A DNA stretch of 64,000 bases from Cymbidium sinense (GCA_021442155.1 CM038225.1:80860925-80924924), one strand, 5' to 3'; shown: positions 11,960 through 24,189, numbered from the stretch's first letter. Notes: generated by a model from the sequence alone, not told the origin. Translations and numbers: made by a program.

Positions 11960-14905
11960 TTTTAGATTTAGGGGCATAAGTAATGATTAAAATTTAAGAA
12001 CCATTAGGAAGAGGATAAATTTTATGAAGAAGATTTGATGTGATTTTTTGAATTGATTATTTATCTAAATATTATCTTTGTATAGATTGTTGAAAAGAAT
12101 AATCAATTGATATTCTGAAAAATAAAATTCAAATTAAATTAGGAGCGTAAAATGTATTATGATGGTGATTATGCTTTAAAGTTTAAAAGATCTTATGAAA
12201 TATGAAGAGTCTCTTTGTTCAAATTATTCTTAAGGTAAAGATGAGGATGTACCGATTAGTAAAAGAGTATCAAAGTTTTAGATGATTCTGGGGTTTCTGC
12301 ATTCGAGAGAGATATATTTCTCTGATTTAATTAGTGCACGTAGCAAAGTATGAAATGGCGGTTAAAAATTACAAAGTTGAAGAATCATTCTGAGAATTGT
12401 TAGAGAAAGGGATTTATTAGGCGTCTGGGAACTCATATTATTTGTAAAGAAGAAAGATGGGAGCTTAAAATGTATCTCGATAGGACATGAACTCGGCGAA
12501 GAATAAATATCCTCATACCAGAATTGATGATCTTTTTTGACCTAGAAGAAACGGTGTATTTGATTGATTTAAAAGATCAGGTTATAAATGGTTGAGAATT
12601 AAAGAAGAAGATATCAGGCATTCGGTATGTAGGCATTTATGAGTTGTGGTGATGCTTTTGAGCACTTAATGAATCTTGTTGTATTTATGGATCTCGTGAA
12701 TAGAATCTTTAAACTTTTAGATTCATTTGTTGTATTCATGTGTATTAAATTAATTTATTAGAGATGAAACAAATGAAAACCCCAGGTTATTATGACCGAA
12801 AGAAATGAATTATATATGAAATTTTAATTTTGGTTATAATTATCGTATTCTTGGGGACGTGATTAGTAGTGAAGGGTTTGATTGGATCAGGGGTAAAGTC
12901 GGAATGATAGTTGAATGGCGGACTACCACTGTCAGGAAGTCGAGAAGTTTCTTGAATTTGGCGAGGATATTATAGGAGATTTGTTGAAGAATTTTCCAGT
13001 TGCCATACCCTATGCTCGAGATTAACTTAGAAAGCGGTCTCAGTTTGGAATGTGAGATCGATTATGAAAAGAACTTTCAAAATTTGAAGATTATTTAATA
13101 TTTTTGGCCGTGTGTATTATTAGCCATTGGGGAAGGATTTCAAATTTATTATGATGCATAAATTAAGAGGATGCCATATCTTTATCTTGAGAATGGAAGA
13201 GTGATTCTTATCTTGAGAAGCGATTGAAAAATCATGAAAAGAACTATCCCTTGATACATTATGACGGTGGTATTCATTAAAATTTGGAGGCATTATTTAT
13301 ATGGAGTAAGGTGTGAAGTTTTTCGACTAGTAATATAGTTTGAAATATATCGAAGGAGCTAGAATTTAAAGAAGATGGATTGGAAGATTAAAGATTATAT
13401 TGATATCATCGTGAAAGCGAATGTAGTTCGTCTTTGAGAAAAAATATCGGTAGTGTTTATTGGGTTGATCTCTGCCAGGGAGGAGGTTGATTAAAGATTT
13501 AAAAAATTGAAAATTTGATTATCAAATCTAAAGATGATCATCTTTAATCGGATATTTATAAAATCAGAATTTGAAAAGGAAATCTGGGGATCTCTTTCAT
13601 GAGATGGTATCGAAAAATTTTTGGTTGATAAAGGTAGGTCATTCTGAAGATTTTGAAATCATGAAGGATTATTGAAATAATATGCCATGAGAATTTGCAT
13701 TCCCGAATATTGGGGAATTTGAGAAAGAACGTATTCACGTAAACACGTCGATTCAATTATCTGATTCCAGAGGCGTGCAAAATGTATCGAAATCTTAAGA
13801 AAATATTTGGTGGCGGGGAATGGAAAAGGAAATGCTGAATTTTACAAATGTCAATTAAGTCGTGTTAAATGATTAAAATTTTGAGCAGTGAGAAGCCGAG
13901 TGGACTTTTGTCACCACTTGCATAAAGGAGTGAAAATGGACGATGTCTTATGGATTTTGTGATTAGACTATGGATGTCAGGAAAAGGATCACGATCTTAT
14001 TTGGGTTGTATTGATAGGTTGATTCATCACCTTTATACTGCCTCCACTGTCAACAATCGATCTTTGTTGAAAAGCCAGAAAATATGTTGATGAAATCATT
14101 GAAGTTACGTGGTGTCCACATCTATAGTGTCCAGAGGATGGCGGTTACATCGATTGTGGAGAAAAATTCAAGAACTTTAGATGGAAGAACTTACTTTCAA
14201 TCTTCATCCTCATTGATGGTATGGCGGTGAAAGAACAAACAACTGGAAGATTGAGACTGCTTCTTATTTAATTGAGAGTTCAGTTTCGCTTTGATTGAGT
14301 TTCTTATAATAATAGTTTTGAAGCAAGTATTGGTATGGCTCTTTATAAAAGGCATTGTATGGAAAATCTGAACACTATTGTGGGTGGGGCAGGTGAAAGA
14401 AGAAATCATTGCGGTATAGATGGGTAAGAAATTGAAGATAAAATTGATTAAGTAGCTGATTAAAAGCGTTGAAGATCAGAAGGAAATCTTATGATGCTAA
14501 ACATCATCGGTGAGTTTGAAAGTGGGAGAATTTGTATTTCTTAAAATCGACCCATGAAAGGTATAAGCGATTTGGTAAAGTTGGAAGAATTAAAGCGCAT
14601 GTTGGTGCAGTATGAAACTTGGAAAAATTGGGAGAAAGCGACTTATAAGCCAGCTTTCTACCATTATCTGAGGAGTCTGATGTGTTTCATATTCTCTACG
14701 AAAATATATTCTTGATGAAATGAGAATTATTGATGGTCTATTGATATTCGGATCTCACATTTTGAGGAGCTATAAAGAATTATAGATTATGATGTCAGCA
14801 TCTGGGAATAAGAAATTTCATTTGTCAGGTGTCTTGTGAAACATAGATGGATCCTCTGAGAGAAAACGTGAGAGAATGACGAATCACGAGAACTTCACCC
14901 TCAGT
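11960..14905 (+). pseudogene. E2 pol pseudogene (ΔPR-RT-RNase H-INT)
   Basis: This is the most damaged copy. Recognisable DNA includes the protease end near 12035 (TTTGATGTGATTTTTTGAATTGATT for the FDVILGMDW box), RT between about 12400 and 12960 (AAGAAGAAAGATGGGAGCTTAA, the GGTGATGC box), RNase H at about 13060-13490, and integrase at about 13720-14400 (GGTATGGCTC near 14333). The tail, near 14690-14900, retains the TTTCATATTCTCTACGAAAATAT block. Losses of 1-10 bases are frequent and no domain stays open. Confidence 0.75.
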
Positions 14906-14974
14906 ATTAATTGTATATTAAATGTATGTTTATTCTAAATATAGGTAAATTCGAGGCGAAATTTTATAAGAAGA

Positions 14975-16705
14975 TTATAATATAGGAAGACACAAAAAAA
15001 ATTATATAAATAATAAAATAGCCTTGACGGTTAGTAAGGAGAACAAGATCGAAAGAAGTGACTCGGTTTAGAAATGAAAGCTGAACCACAAAACACCCTG
15101 AGGAGGAAGCGGGGAGAAAGAGAGAAAAGAAGGTGCACTCACTTGCATTGCAGAACCCTCGAGCGTCATGTGCCCAGAAGGAAGGAGGAAGGGAAAATCG
15201 AGGCGTCGTCCACAGGCGTCGTCATTCTAGAAGGAGAAAGGGGAAAGCGACTTGACTTCACTGCCCAGTACCTAGCCTCCATTAGCCTTAGCCTTTAGTC
15301 GTCAGCCTCAGGTGTGTTGTACCAGGAAGAAGAAAGAGTTTGCGGTAAACCATAGCATGCCGTCGACCTTGGCCATGGAGCCGTGTGCAAGCAATCGAGA
15401 GGAGGGAAGAGGAAAGGCAGCGTACAGCCAGGAAGGTATATATATATATAAAATATATATATATATTAATTGTTAATTGTTAATTGTATGTGTTATGTTA
15501 ATGTATTTCATTTCAAATTCTTGATAGGATTTAATTAAGACTTGGAATTAGGTAAGCTTAAATTAAAATTTAGTTTAAGAATCATTTTAAGATCATTTCA
15601 AGAATAATTTAAAAAAAATAAAAGGAAGGGAGTATTAGATTTTAGGAGCACATATAAAATGTATTTATATTATATCGTTAATTAGATTAGAATCGTTTGA
15701 TGAAGCGGTGATATGATAATCGATTAATATTATATATTAAGTAACTTTAACATAATATTATGTTATAGTGCAATTAAGGAAAAGAATCATTAAAGGAAAG
15801 GAGGTTGAGAAAAGCTGAGTTAAATGTAAAGGGTAATTATATTTCTTACATTTATGGTAAAAATATCTTTACTTCCTGTAGAAATGCATGTTTAGATGAT
15901 TTTGACTTTTTGCCAGATGATGATTTTCTGCTTTTATATAAGATTGTGAATAGTTTCTTACTTTTTATATGTTGGATAATACGAATCTTGATCGTATTCA
16001 CGATTTTTATAAAGTCGTTGATTCTATGAATTAATGTTCGTAGTGATATGATTGTATCTTATGAATGTGTATGTTGAAGCTTGAGTTCACCCTTATTGCT
16101 GGTTGAGAATGATATCACAAATATGATTCAAATTCTGGTGAAAAAGGAAAAAAGATTAAATTGGAAATGAAAAGGTAATGGATACTTTATCCTTTGGATG
16201 AGTATAGATGGTGACTCGTGCGGGTGATAAAAGTAAAAGTTTATATCTTCTTTTAAATGTTTATGTATCATCATATCTTCCCAAATGTTTATGATACTGA
16301 CTATCTTCTAGATGTTTATGCATCTACTACATATAATTGATTGTTTGAAGCATTATTTTCTTTTATGTCTTGTCAAATGAAAAAACGGCATCTAGTTTCT
16401 TTTTTCTTTGTTTCTTATAATAATCATTTATTTGAATTATATTCATTGTTAATTTGTTTAATCTTTTGTAATAATCACCGTAGAAGGCCGAGATAGGTAT
16501 TTATGTGAAATTATGTTGAGTTATGTTAAAGTGTATTTTCACGAATCGTATTAGAACATTTATGTATGGGATTTTTAAATCATTGTGGATAGTAGTAGCT
16601 CTTTTATGATTGTATAGTTGGACTTTAAATTTATATTGGAATTGTTATAGAAATATTTTCTTTTTATCCGTCATTCGCCAGTATTCCAAACTCGGTAGTC
16701 GTGAC
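14975..16705 (+). repeat. E2 3' LTR
   Basis: Begins TATAATATAGG after the purine tract AAGAAGAT and ends ...ACTCGGTAGTCGTGAC, matching the GTGACA end seen in E3. It has the E2-type leader (CTTGACGGTTAGTAAGGAGAAC near 15023), a GA-rich CG-containing segment to about 15420, an (AT)n stretch near 15435, and the TAAATGTTTATG cluster at 16250-16330. The open frame at 15074-15298 is LTR leader and is not a gene. Confidence 0.75.
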
Positions 16706-18274
16706 CTCACTTTCTTCTAGGTGAGACCATGCGTCGGCGTGTATCGGATAGAAGAAAGAATGAGAAGTGATGGATGATCGTCCGTTTCTGGATCGTCAGC
16801 GTCATGTCGACGAAGGAGAAGAAAGGTCTTTTGCCGGCGTGTGGAAACGATTGAGGAAAAGCAGTCTGAGAGAAAGGAGAATCGAGCCTCCGTCGTCGTG
16901 AGTGAAAATTTGAGCCATGCGTGTGTTGGACAACCAGAGGTAATGTAAGTATATAATTTATAAAATGATGTTTAAGTGAAATTTTATGTTAATATGATCT
17001 CAAACTTTGATTTAAAGTTTATAATTTTAGCTTAAGATTTATTAATTTATAATAGGTTAAATTAGGAAAATTAATCCACAAAGAAGAATGGAATATATTG
17101 TGTATGTACATAATTTAATAATTAAATTATGAAATATGATAATAATAATAATTATTAATTGAAGATTTAATTTTAACTGAAAATAGTAATGAATATGGAT
17201 GGATGTGGCATTAAATTATAAAAATTTATATATAAGGAGGTTGAAATTGATTAATTTAATATTTATTATGAATTTCAAGGAAGGAAGCATTAAATAAAGA
17301 AGATTCAGTAGCTAGAGTTAAAGTGGTATTATGTTCTACATTTATGGTAAAAATATCTTTAATTTCATGATGAAAGCGTATTCAATGATTATGATTTTTT
17401 CATGCGCGTATTTGTAATGATTTTTTTTTCTTTCTTAAAAGCGTGATGTACTTTCTTATTTCTTAATGTTGGATAATACTTGCGAATAGATCATGTCGCG
17501 TTATCATTTCATAAAGTTCATTGATTTATTGATTTTCGTGAATTAATGTATAGTGATATAATTGTATCTTTATGAATATGTATGTTGGCGGAGTTCACTT
17601 TATAGGAGGGGCCGATACGCGTGAAAATGATTCAAAAATAATGGCGTTGGCAAATAATTAAAAGGAATGATGAAATTGGCAAATATGATAATGGTATTGA
17701 TCTTTTTGAATGAGTATTTGGGTGACTCTTGGAAGGATGATAAAGTAAAAATAAAAGTTATTATGATAAATGTTTATGTATACAAATCATATCCGATAAA
17801 TGTTTATATATCTCATTACTATCTCGATAAATGTTTATGTATACACTTATCTTCGATAAATGTTTATGTATCTTATCTGGATTGTTTGGCATTTCTTTTA
17901 TGTCATATGAGAAAAGCGCATCATAGTTCTTTCTTCTTGTTTATTTATAGTGTAATAGCATAATTGACGAATTATATTCATTTGTTAGTTCTTAATCTTT
18001 TGGGTAATCCTACTAATTAAATGGGCGATAGAAGGAAAGTCATGTTTGGTAGAGGACTTGGGAGATATAATTATGTGTTGAGTTATGTTTAAAGTGTGTT
18101 TTCTCACACTTTGTAGAATATTTAAGTATGGACAAATTGTATAATTATTGTGATTTAGTAATTTCTTTTATGATTGGAGATTGGAGATTTTATTTATGAT
18201 TGTGAAATGTTAAGAAATGTTTTATTTTATCCGTCCTGATCATTCGTATTCCAAGCTCGGTAGAGTGCGTGACA
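16706..18274 (+). repeat. E3 5' LTR, right-hand part
   Basis: Starts at CTCACTTTCTTC and matches the E3 3' LTR from about its 95th base onward (GGTAATGTAAGTATATAATTTATAAAATGATG near 16940 and 21541). It ends CTCGGTAGAGTGCGTGACA. Together with 10470-10566 it makes a full-length LTR of about 1.67 kb, which agrees with the ~1.57 kb 3' LTR. Confidence 0.75.
17757..17880 (+). repeat. 4 x ~33 bp tandem repeat inside the E3 5' LTR
   Basis: Four copies of GATAAATGTTTATGTATAC separated by TTATCTTC- or CATATCC-like spacers. The E3 3' LTR has the equivalent cluster at about 22310-22430. This region sits in the middle of the LTR, where transcription-control repeats of LTR elements often lie; that role is inference. 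Confidence 0.7.
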
Positions 18275-18276
18275 AG

Positions 18277-18287
18277 TGGTATTAGCG
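18277..18287 (+). other. E3 primer binding site
   Basis: TGGTATTAGCG, two bases after the LTR end GTGACA. It differs from TGGTATCAGAG of E4 by a substitution and a small rearrangement of the AGAG part. Confidence 0.65.
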
Positions 18288-18299
18288 AGATGTTCATGT

Positions 18300-21170
18300 G
18301 ATTATATTTAGGGATATAAAATGATCGCCATTAGGAAGATGTAAATTTTATGAAGAGATTTGATGTGATTTTAGGAATGGATTAATATCAACATTTTTAC
18401 TTATAGATTGTTGTAAAAGATAATTAAATTCAATATTTGGAAAAGAAGAATTCAAATTGTGGCATAAGAGTATTAACTATGATGGTGTCTTGCTTAAAAG
18501 TTCAAAAGATCTTGCAAAGTATGAAGGTTTCTTGCTCATTCGATGTTCTTAAGAGGTAAAGAAGATAGAGGATATGCAGTAGTAAAGAGTATCAAAATCT
18601 TTCAGATGATTTCTTGCGGTTTACCTCAGGTCGGAGAAATTTCTATTGATTTAATTGAGGTGCAAACACTAGCAAAAGTCTATAGAATGGTTAAAGAATT
18701 ACAAGAGTTGAAGAATCTATAAGAATTGTTAGAGAAGGGATTTATCGGCCAGACATCTCCTTGAGCTCACTTGTATTATTTGTGAAGAAGAAAGATGGGA
18801 GCTTAAGTATCATCGATTATAGAGAGAGCAACTCACATTGAAGAATAAATATCCACAAGAATTGATGATCTCTTTGACCAACTAGAAGGAGCTTGATTAT
18901 TTTAAAGATTGATTTAAGATCGGTTATCATCGTTGAGAATCGAAGAAGATATCAAAGGCGCATTAGTCTGGTATGGGCATGAGTTTGTGGTGATGCTTTT
19001 GGCTTAACAAATCTCAGGTATTTATGGATCTCATGAATAGAATCTTTAAACCTTTTTTGATTCATTTGTGATTGTATTCATAGATGACATTAATTTATTC
19101 AGAGATGAATCATGAAAACCATCTTCACATTATTTTACAAGCACGAAAGGAAATGAATTATATGCAAAGTTTTCAAAGTGTGAATTTTGGTTAAATAACA
19201 TCATATTCTTGGGGCATGATTAGTAGTGAAGAGATTTGATGGATCGAGTAAAGTTAAACGATATTTGAATGGCAGGGCAAATTCTTATCCGAAGTCAGTT
19301 TCTTAGGATTGAGATATTTAGAGAGTTGAAGGGTTTTCACTGACATTGCCTCTCGAAATTTAACTTCAGCGATCAATTTGAATGGTGATCGGTGTGAAGA
19401 TTTTCAAAAATTGAAGAATTGTTTAATGATTTGCTTATTAACTATTCCATGAGGATTTCAAATTTATAGTGATCATTAGAGGCTTGGGATGTGTACTTAT
19501 GCAGAATGGAAGAGTGATTGCTTATGATTGAGCAATTGAAAAATCATGAAAAGAATTATCCCCGATCCAGAGCTAGCAGTGGTATTTATATTAAAATTTG
19601 GGCATTATTTATATGGAGTAAGGTGTGAAATTTTTCTTGATCGTGAAATATATCTTTACTCGAGAAGGAGCTAAATTTAAGGCAAAGAGATGGTTGGAAC
19701 TCATTAAAGATTATGATTTAGATATTGATATCATCGGGAAAGCAAATGTAGTTCTTTCTTTAAAGAAAAATATTTGATAGTCTTTATTGGTTGATCTCAG
19801 CGGAGGAGTTGATTAAAGATTTAGAAAAATTGAAATTTCAATTATAAATTCAGATGATCATGTTTATTGTTAAATCGAATAAATACTATCTGTCATGAAA
19901 GAAAGACAAAAAAATCGAGATGTTTTTACCAAGATGATGATCTTTCAAAATTTTAGATTTGGTAAAAGTAGGTCACTGAAGATTTTGAAATCGATGAAGA
20001 GGATTAAGTATATGATAGGGTTTGCATTCCAAATGTTGAGATTTGAGAAAAGATATCTTCATGAAGCATCATTCAAATTATACAATTCATCAGGCGGTGA
20101 AAAATGTATCGATCTTAAGAAATATTTTGGTGGCAGGAATGAAAAGAAGTGTATTTGAATTTGTTTATAAATGTCGATCATAAAATGGTTAAAATTTGAA
20201 TATCGAAGCCAAGTGGACTTTTGACCCCGCTACGAGTGGAAATGGATGATATTCTTATGGATTTTGTTTGGCTTACTGGATCGATGATATCTTATTTGGG
20301 TTATTATTGATAGGTTGACTAAATCGCTTTATATCATCAACAATCGATGTTGAAAATTTAGAAAATATGTTGATGAAATCATTGAAATTACATGGTGTGT
20401 AAAATCATAGTATCGATTGGGATGATTTACATCCCAGGTGGAGAAAAATTCAAGAAGCTTTAGGTACAAAGCTTAATTTTAGCACTGCTTATCATCCTCA
20501 AACAGATGGTCAGACAGAACGATTCAAACACTTGAAGATTTGCTTAGACTTTGTATCCTTGATTTTGGAGGAAAGTGGGAAATTCATTTGCTTTGATTGG
20601 GTTTACTACAAATGATAACTTTCAAGCAAGTATTGGTATGGCTCACATGAAGCATTGTATGGAAGAAAATCACCACTTTGTTAGGTGGAGGTGAAAGAAG
20701 AATGTAGTGATAAGTAGGAAACCCTGAAAAGATCAGATTGATCATTGATAGATTAAAAATTTGTTCAAGATAGGCGAGAAATATTATGATCTTCGGTAGT
20801 AGAGTTTGAAGTGGGAGAATTTATATTCTTAAAATCGAGAAGGTATAAAAGCGATTTTGGAGTTGGAAAGTTAGTTGTATTGGTCCATATAAAATCTTGG
20901 AAAGAATTGGAAAAGTGATTTATAGGCTTTACCTTCTCTGCAAGGAGTGCACTGATGTGTTTTCATTTCTCTTACGAAAATATACTTGATGAAGCCGATT
21001 ATTGTTGATCTTATTGATATTCGATCTCACATTTGTGGAGGAAAGAATTATAGATTATGATGAGCATCTCGGGGAATAGAAATTCCATTTGTCAGGTGTA
21101 TTGTGGAAACATGGATCAGTCGAGAAACGTGGGAGAAGAATCAATCGAGCTTTATCCTCAATTAATTAAA
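18300..21170 (+). pseudogene. E3 pol pseudogene (ΔPR-RT-RNase H-INT)
   Basis: The protease box is read at about 18355-18385 (FDVILGMD). RT spans about 18740-19300, with TTTGTGAAGAAGAAAGATGGGAGC, the GTTTGTGGTGATGC box near 18980, and TTCATAGATGACATTAA (FIDDI catalytic box) near 19077. RNase H lies at about 19440-19800 and integrase at about 20030-20680, with GGTATGGCTCACATGAAGCATTG near 20634. The tail to about 21170 resembles the chromodomain-like LWKH...ATWE ending of chromoviruses, but it is too eroded to be sure. Every domain is frameshifted. Confidence 0.8.
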
Positions 21171-21225
21171 GGTATGTGTATTTAATGTCATTTAATTTAG
21201 GGTGAAATTTTATAAGAGGAGAGAT

Positions 21226-22790
21226 TGTAATAGGAAAAAAAAAAATTATGATTAGCGGAAGGAAAAAAAAATCAGGGAGTTAGTTTTCCCAAAACAGAGA
21301 AGGAGAAGGGGAGACTCTCACTGCGTGCCAACCAGGAGAGGAAGATGCGTCGTCGATAATGAAGGAGAGAAGAAGGAGAGAAGTGGGCTCAATACGTCGT
21401 AGTCTGGCGTCAACCACGGTGCGGGAAGGAGAAGAAAGGTCTCGGCGTGTCGGACGATCGAGGAAAAAGCGAGTGCGCGGGAGGAAAGAAGGAGTCGAGA
21501 TGCGTCGTGAAGTGAAGAATTTGACGTGTGTTAGAAAGAGAGGTAATGTAAGTATATAATTTATAAAATGATGTTTAATTAAATTTTTATGTTAATAGTT
21601 GATCTCACTTTGATTTAAAGTTTATAATTTTACTTAAGATTTATTAATTTAAAAATATTAAATTAGGAAAATTAATCCACGAAAGAAGAATGGAATATAT
21701 TGTGTATGATAATTTAATAATTAAATTAATAATAATATTATTATTAATTGAAGATTTAATTTTAACTTTAAAATAGGTAATAAATACATGTGAGCATTAA
21801 ATTATAAAAGATATGTAAGGAGGTTAGTATTGATTAAATTAATATTTATTATAGAATTTCAATTAAAGAAGAAGCGTTAAAGGAGATTGAGAAGCTAGTT
21901 AAAGTGGTAATTATGCATTTATGGTAAAAATGTCTTTAATTTCTTATGATGAAAACGCGTATTTATGATTATGATTTTTTGTCTGCATGTGATGATTTTT
22001 CTGTTTCTTTCTTAAATTGATGTAGTTTCTATTTTTTGTGTTGGATAACCGAATGTTAGATCATATTGGCGTTATTTTAAAAAGTTATTGATTTATTGAT
22101 TATATGAATTAATGTCGTAGTGATATAATTGTATCTTTGAATATATATGTTGGCTGAGTTCCTTTAGTATGGGGCCGTATGTGAAATGATTAAGGGCGAT
22201 GAAATTGGCAAATAATTCAAAAGCGATAAATTGGATAATGTATAGTATTGATGTTCTTTGAATGAGTATTTGGTACTTGGAAGGATGATAAAAGTAAAAG
22301 TAAAAGTTATGATAAATGTTTATGTATCACTACATATGCTTCTTGATAAATGTTTATATATACACCTCATATCTTTAAATGTTTATGTATAACTATCTTG
22401 ATAAATGTTTATATACTATCTATGACGATTGTTTGGCATTTCTTTTTTATGTACTGTATGAGCGTCTAGTTCTTCTTGTTCTTATAGTGTAATAATAATT
22501 GGCTGAATTATATTCATTGTTAGTTCTTAATTTTTTTTAATCCTACTAATTAAAATGGCGATAGAAGGAAAGAAGTGTATTTCTGGCGTAGAGACGGAGA
22601 ATAAATTATTAAATTGAGTTATGTTTAAAGTGTGTTTTCTCACGACTTTATAGAATATTTAAGTATGACAAATTGTATAATTATTTGTGATTTGTAGTTC
22701 TTTTATGATTGAGATTGGAGATTTTATTTATGATTGGAAATGTTAAAAATGTTTTATTTTATCCGTCATTCTGTTCGCGGTATTCCAAGC
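21226..22790 (+). repeat. E3 3' LTR
   Basis: Starts TGTAATAGG right after the purine tract and ends near ATTCCAAGCTCCGG. The final GTGACA is not seen before the satellite resumes. The leader contains a GA-rich CG-bearing stretch (the frame 21359-21559 is part of it and is not a gene) and the TAAATGTTTATG cluster at 22310-22430. Confidence 0.75.
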
Positions 22791-22799
22791 TCCGGGGTC

Positions 22800-24185
22800 A
22801 AATGATATGTTTGTCATGCAAACATCACATCATCTATAGGCATTCCAATGAATGTAAGTCCAATCATTTGTTTGTCATGTGAACTTCCCTAGAAACTAAT
22901 GATATTCTAATAGATGTAAGTCCAATCTATATTTGTCATGCCAACATTGCATTATCCAAATTAAGCCCAATGTTTGTCTGCAAGACAGACTTCAATCACA
23001 CAAATTCGACATTCCAAAAGAATGTAAATCAAATCTTATGGCTTTCTAACAAATGTAAATACAGTCATTTATTTGCAATTCAAACCTCACCCAAACCAAC
23101 ATTCTAATGGATGTAAGCTCAATCACTTATTTGTCATGCAAACTTTCCTAAAATTATGATATTCCAAAGGATGTAAACTCTATATTTGTCTGCAATGCAG
23201 ACTTTAATCACTCAAATCATGGCATTCCAATTTATGTAAACCCAACTATTGTTTGCGCCGAACTCCACACATAAAATTATGGCATTGCAATGGATGTAAG
23301 CTCAATCACTTGTTCACAATGCGAACACTTCTAAATAGCATTCCAAAGGGATGTAAGTTCAACCTAAAATGGCATTCCAAAGTGATGTAAGTTCAATTTA
23401 ATGATTTTCTAATAGATATAAATCTAACTAATGTTTGTAATGCAAACATTAAATCAAAATTGGTATTCCAATGGATGTAAGTCCAACTCATGTTTGCAAT
23501 ACAAATATCACACAAACATCAACATTCCAATAGATGTAAGCCCAACATGTGTTTGCAATGCAAATATCAATTCAAAAAATTGGCATTCAAAAGGGATGTA
23601 AATCCAATCTAATGATATTCTAATAGATGTAAAACCAGTCTATGTTTGTCATGCAAACCTCACATCATCCAAACTGGCATTCTAATGGATGTAAGCTACT
23701 CACTTGTTCATCATGCAAACTTCTCTAAAAATACAATATTTCAATGGATATAAACCCAATCACTTGTTCATAATACAAACATCAACCCAAAATTTAGCAT
23801 TCCAAAAGGATGTAAGTTTAATTTACTCGTATTCCAATGGATGTAAGCTCAGTCATTTATTTGCAATGAGAGCTTCCCTAAAATCTAATGGCATTCTAAT
23901 AAATGTAAGTCCAATCTATGTTTGTCATGCAAACATCACATATCTACGAGCATTCTAATAAATGTAAGCCTAGTCATTTGTTTATCATACGAACTTCCCA
24001 AAATCTAATGGCATTCTAATAGATGTTAGTCCAATCTATGTTTGTATGCAGACATTCCATTATCTAAATTGGTGTTCAAATGAATGTAAGCTCAATGTTT
24101 GTGCAAAGATAGACTTCAATCATACAAAGTTTGCATTCCAATGGATGTAAGCCCTACGTATGTCTATAATGTAAACTTCATAAAA
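22800..24185. repeat. ~60 bp satellite with interspersed ~34 bp short units
   Basis: About 25 head-to-tail units begin with GGCATTCCAATGGATGTAAG and continue CCAATCATTTGTTTGCAATGCAAACTTC with variation. Unit starts near 22841, 22903, 23042, 23101, 23160, 23223, 23283, 23339, 23373, 23407, 23465, 23523, 23583, 23617 and onward to 24131 give two spacings, about 58-63 bp and about 30-34 bp. Short units keep the first half only. Many long units carry the dyad GTTTGCAATGCAAAC. Two more units lie left of the retroelement block at 4068-4162. Confidence 0.85.
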
Positions 24186-24189
24186 TTGA

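Larger units (their letters stand above)
10567..16705 (+). mobile_element. E2: gag-less Ty3/gypsy element nested in the E3 5' LTR
   Basis: Long direct repeats at 10567-11940 and 14975-16705 bound an interior with the same ΔPR-RT-RNase H-INT content as E1. Its LTR is a different subfamily, marked by AAAAAAATTATATAAAATAATAAAA and TGACGGTTAAGTAAGGA near the start and by several copies of TAAATGTTTATGTAT. It lies between two parts of another LTR (10470-10566 and 16706-18274). The flanking words GACTC on the left and CTCAC on the right are compatible with a short target duplication at GAGACTCTCAC, as read in the intact E3 3' LTR. The element is therefore younger than E3. Confidence 0.75.
18275..21225 (+). 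mobile_element. E3 internal region
   Basis: The E3 element consists of the split 5' LTR (10470-10566 plus 16706-18274), this interior, and the 3' LTR (21226-22790). The interior has a primer site at 18277, pol remnants to about 21170, and a purine tract AAGAGGAGAGAT at 21214-21225. Gag is absent. The LTR begins TGTAATAGG and ends GTGACA, typical of plant gypsy LTR ends (TG...CA). Confidence 0.8.

Noticed and set aside
22800..24185. CRISPR-like regularly spaced repeats
   Set aside because: The units are directly tandem with no unique spacers, two unit lengths occur, and the setting is a plant genome.
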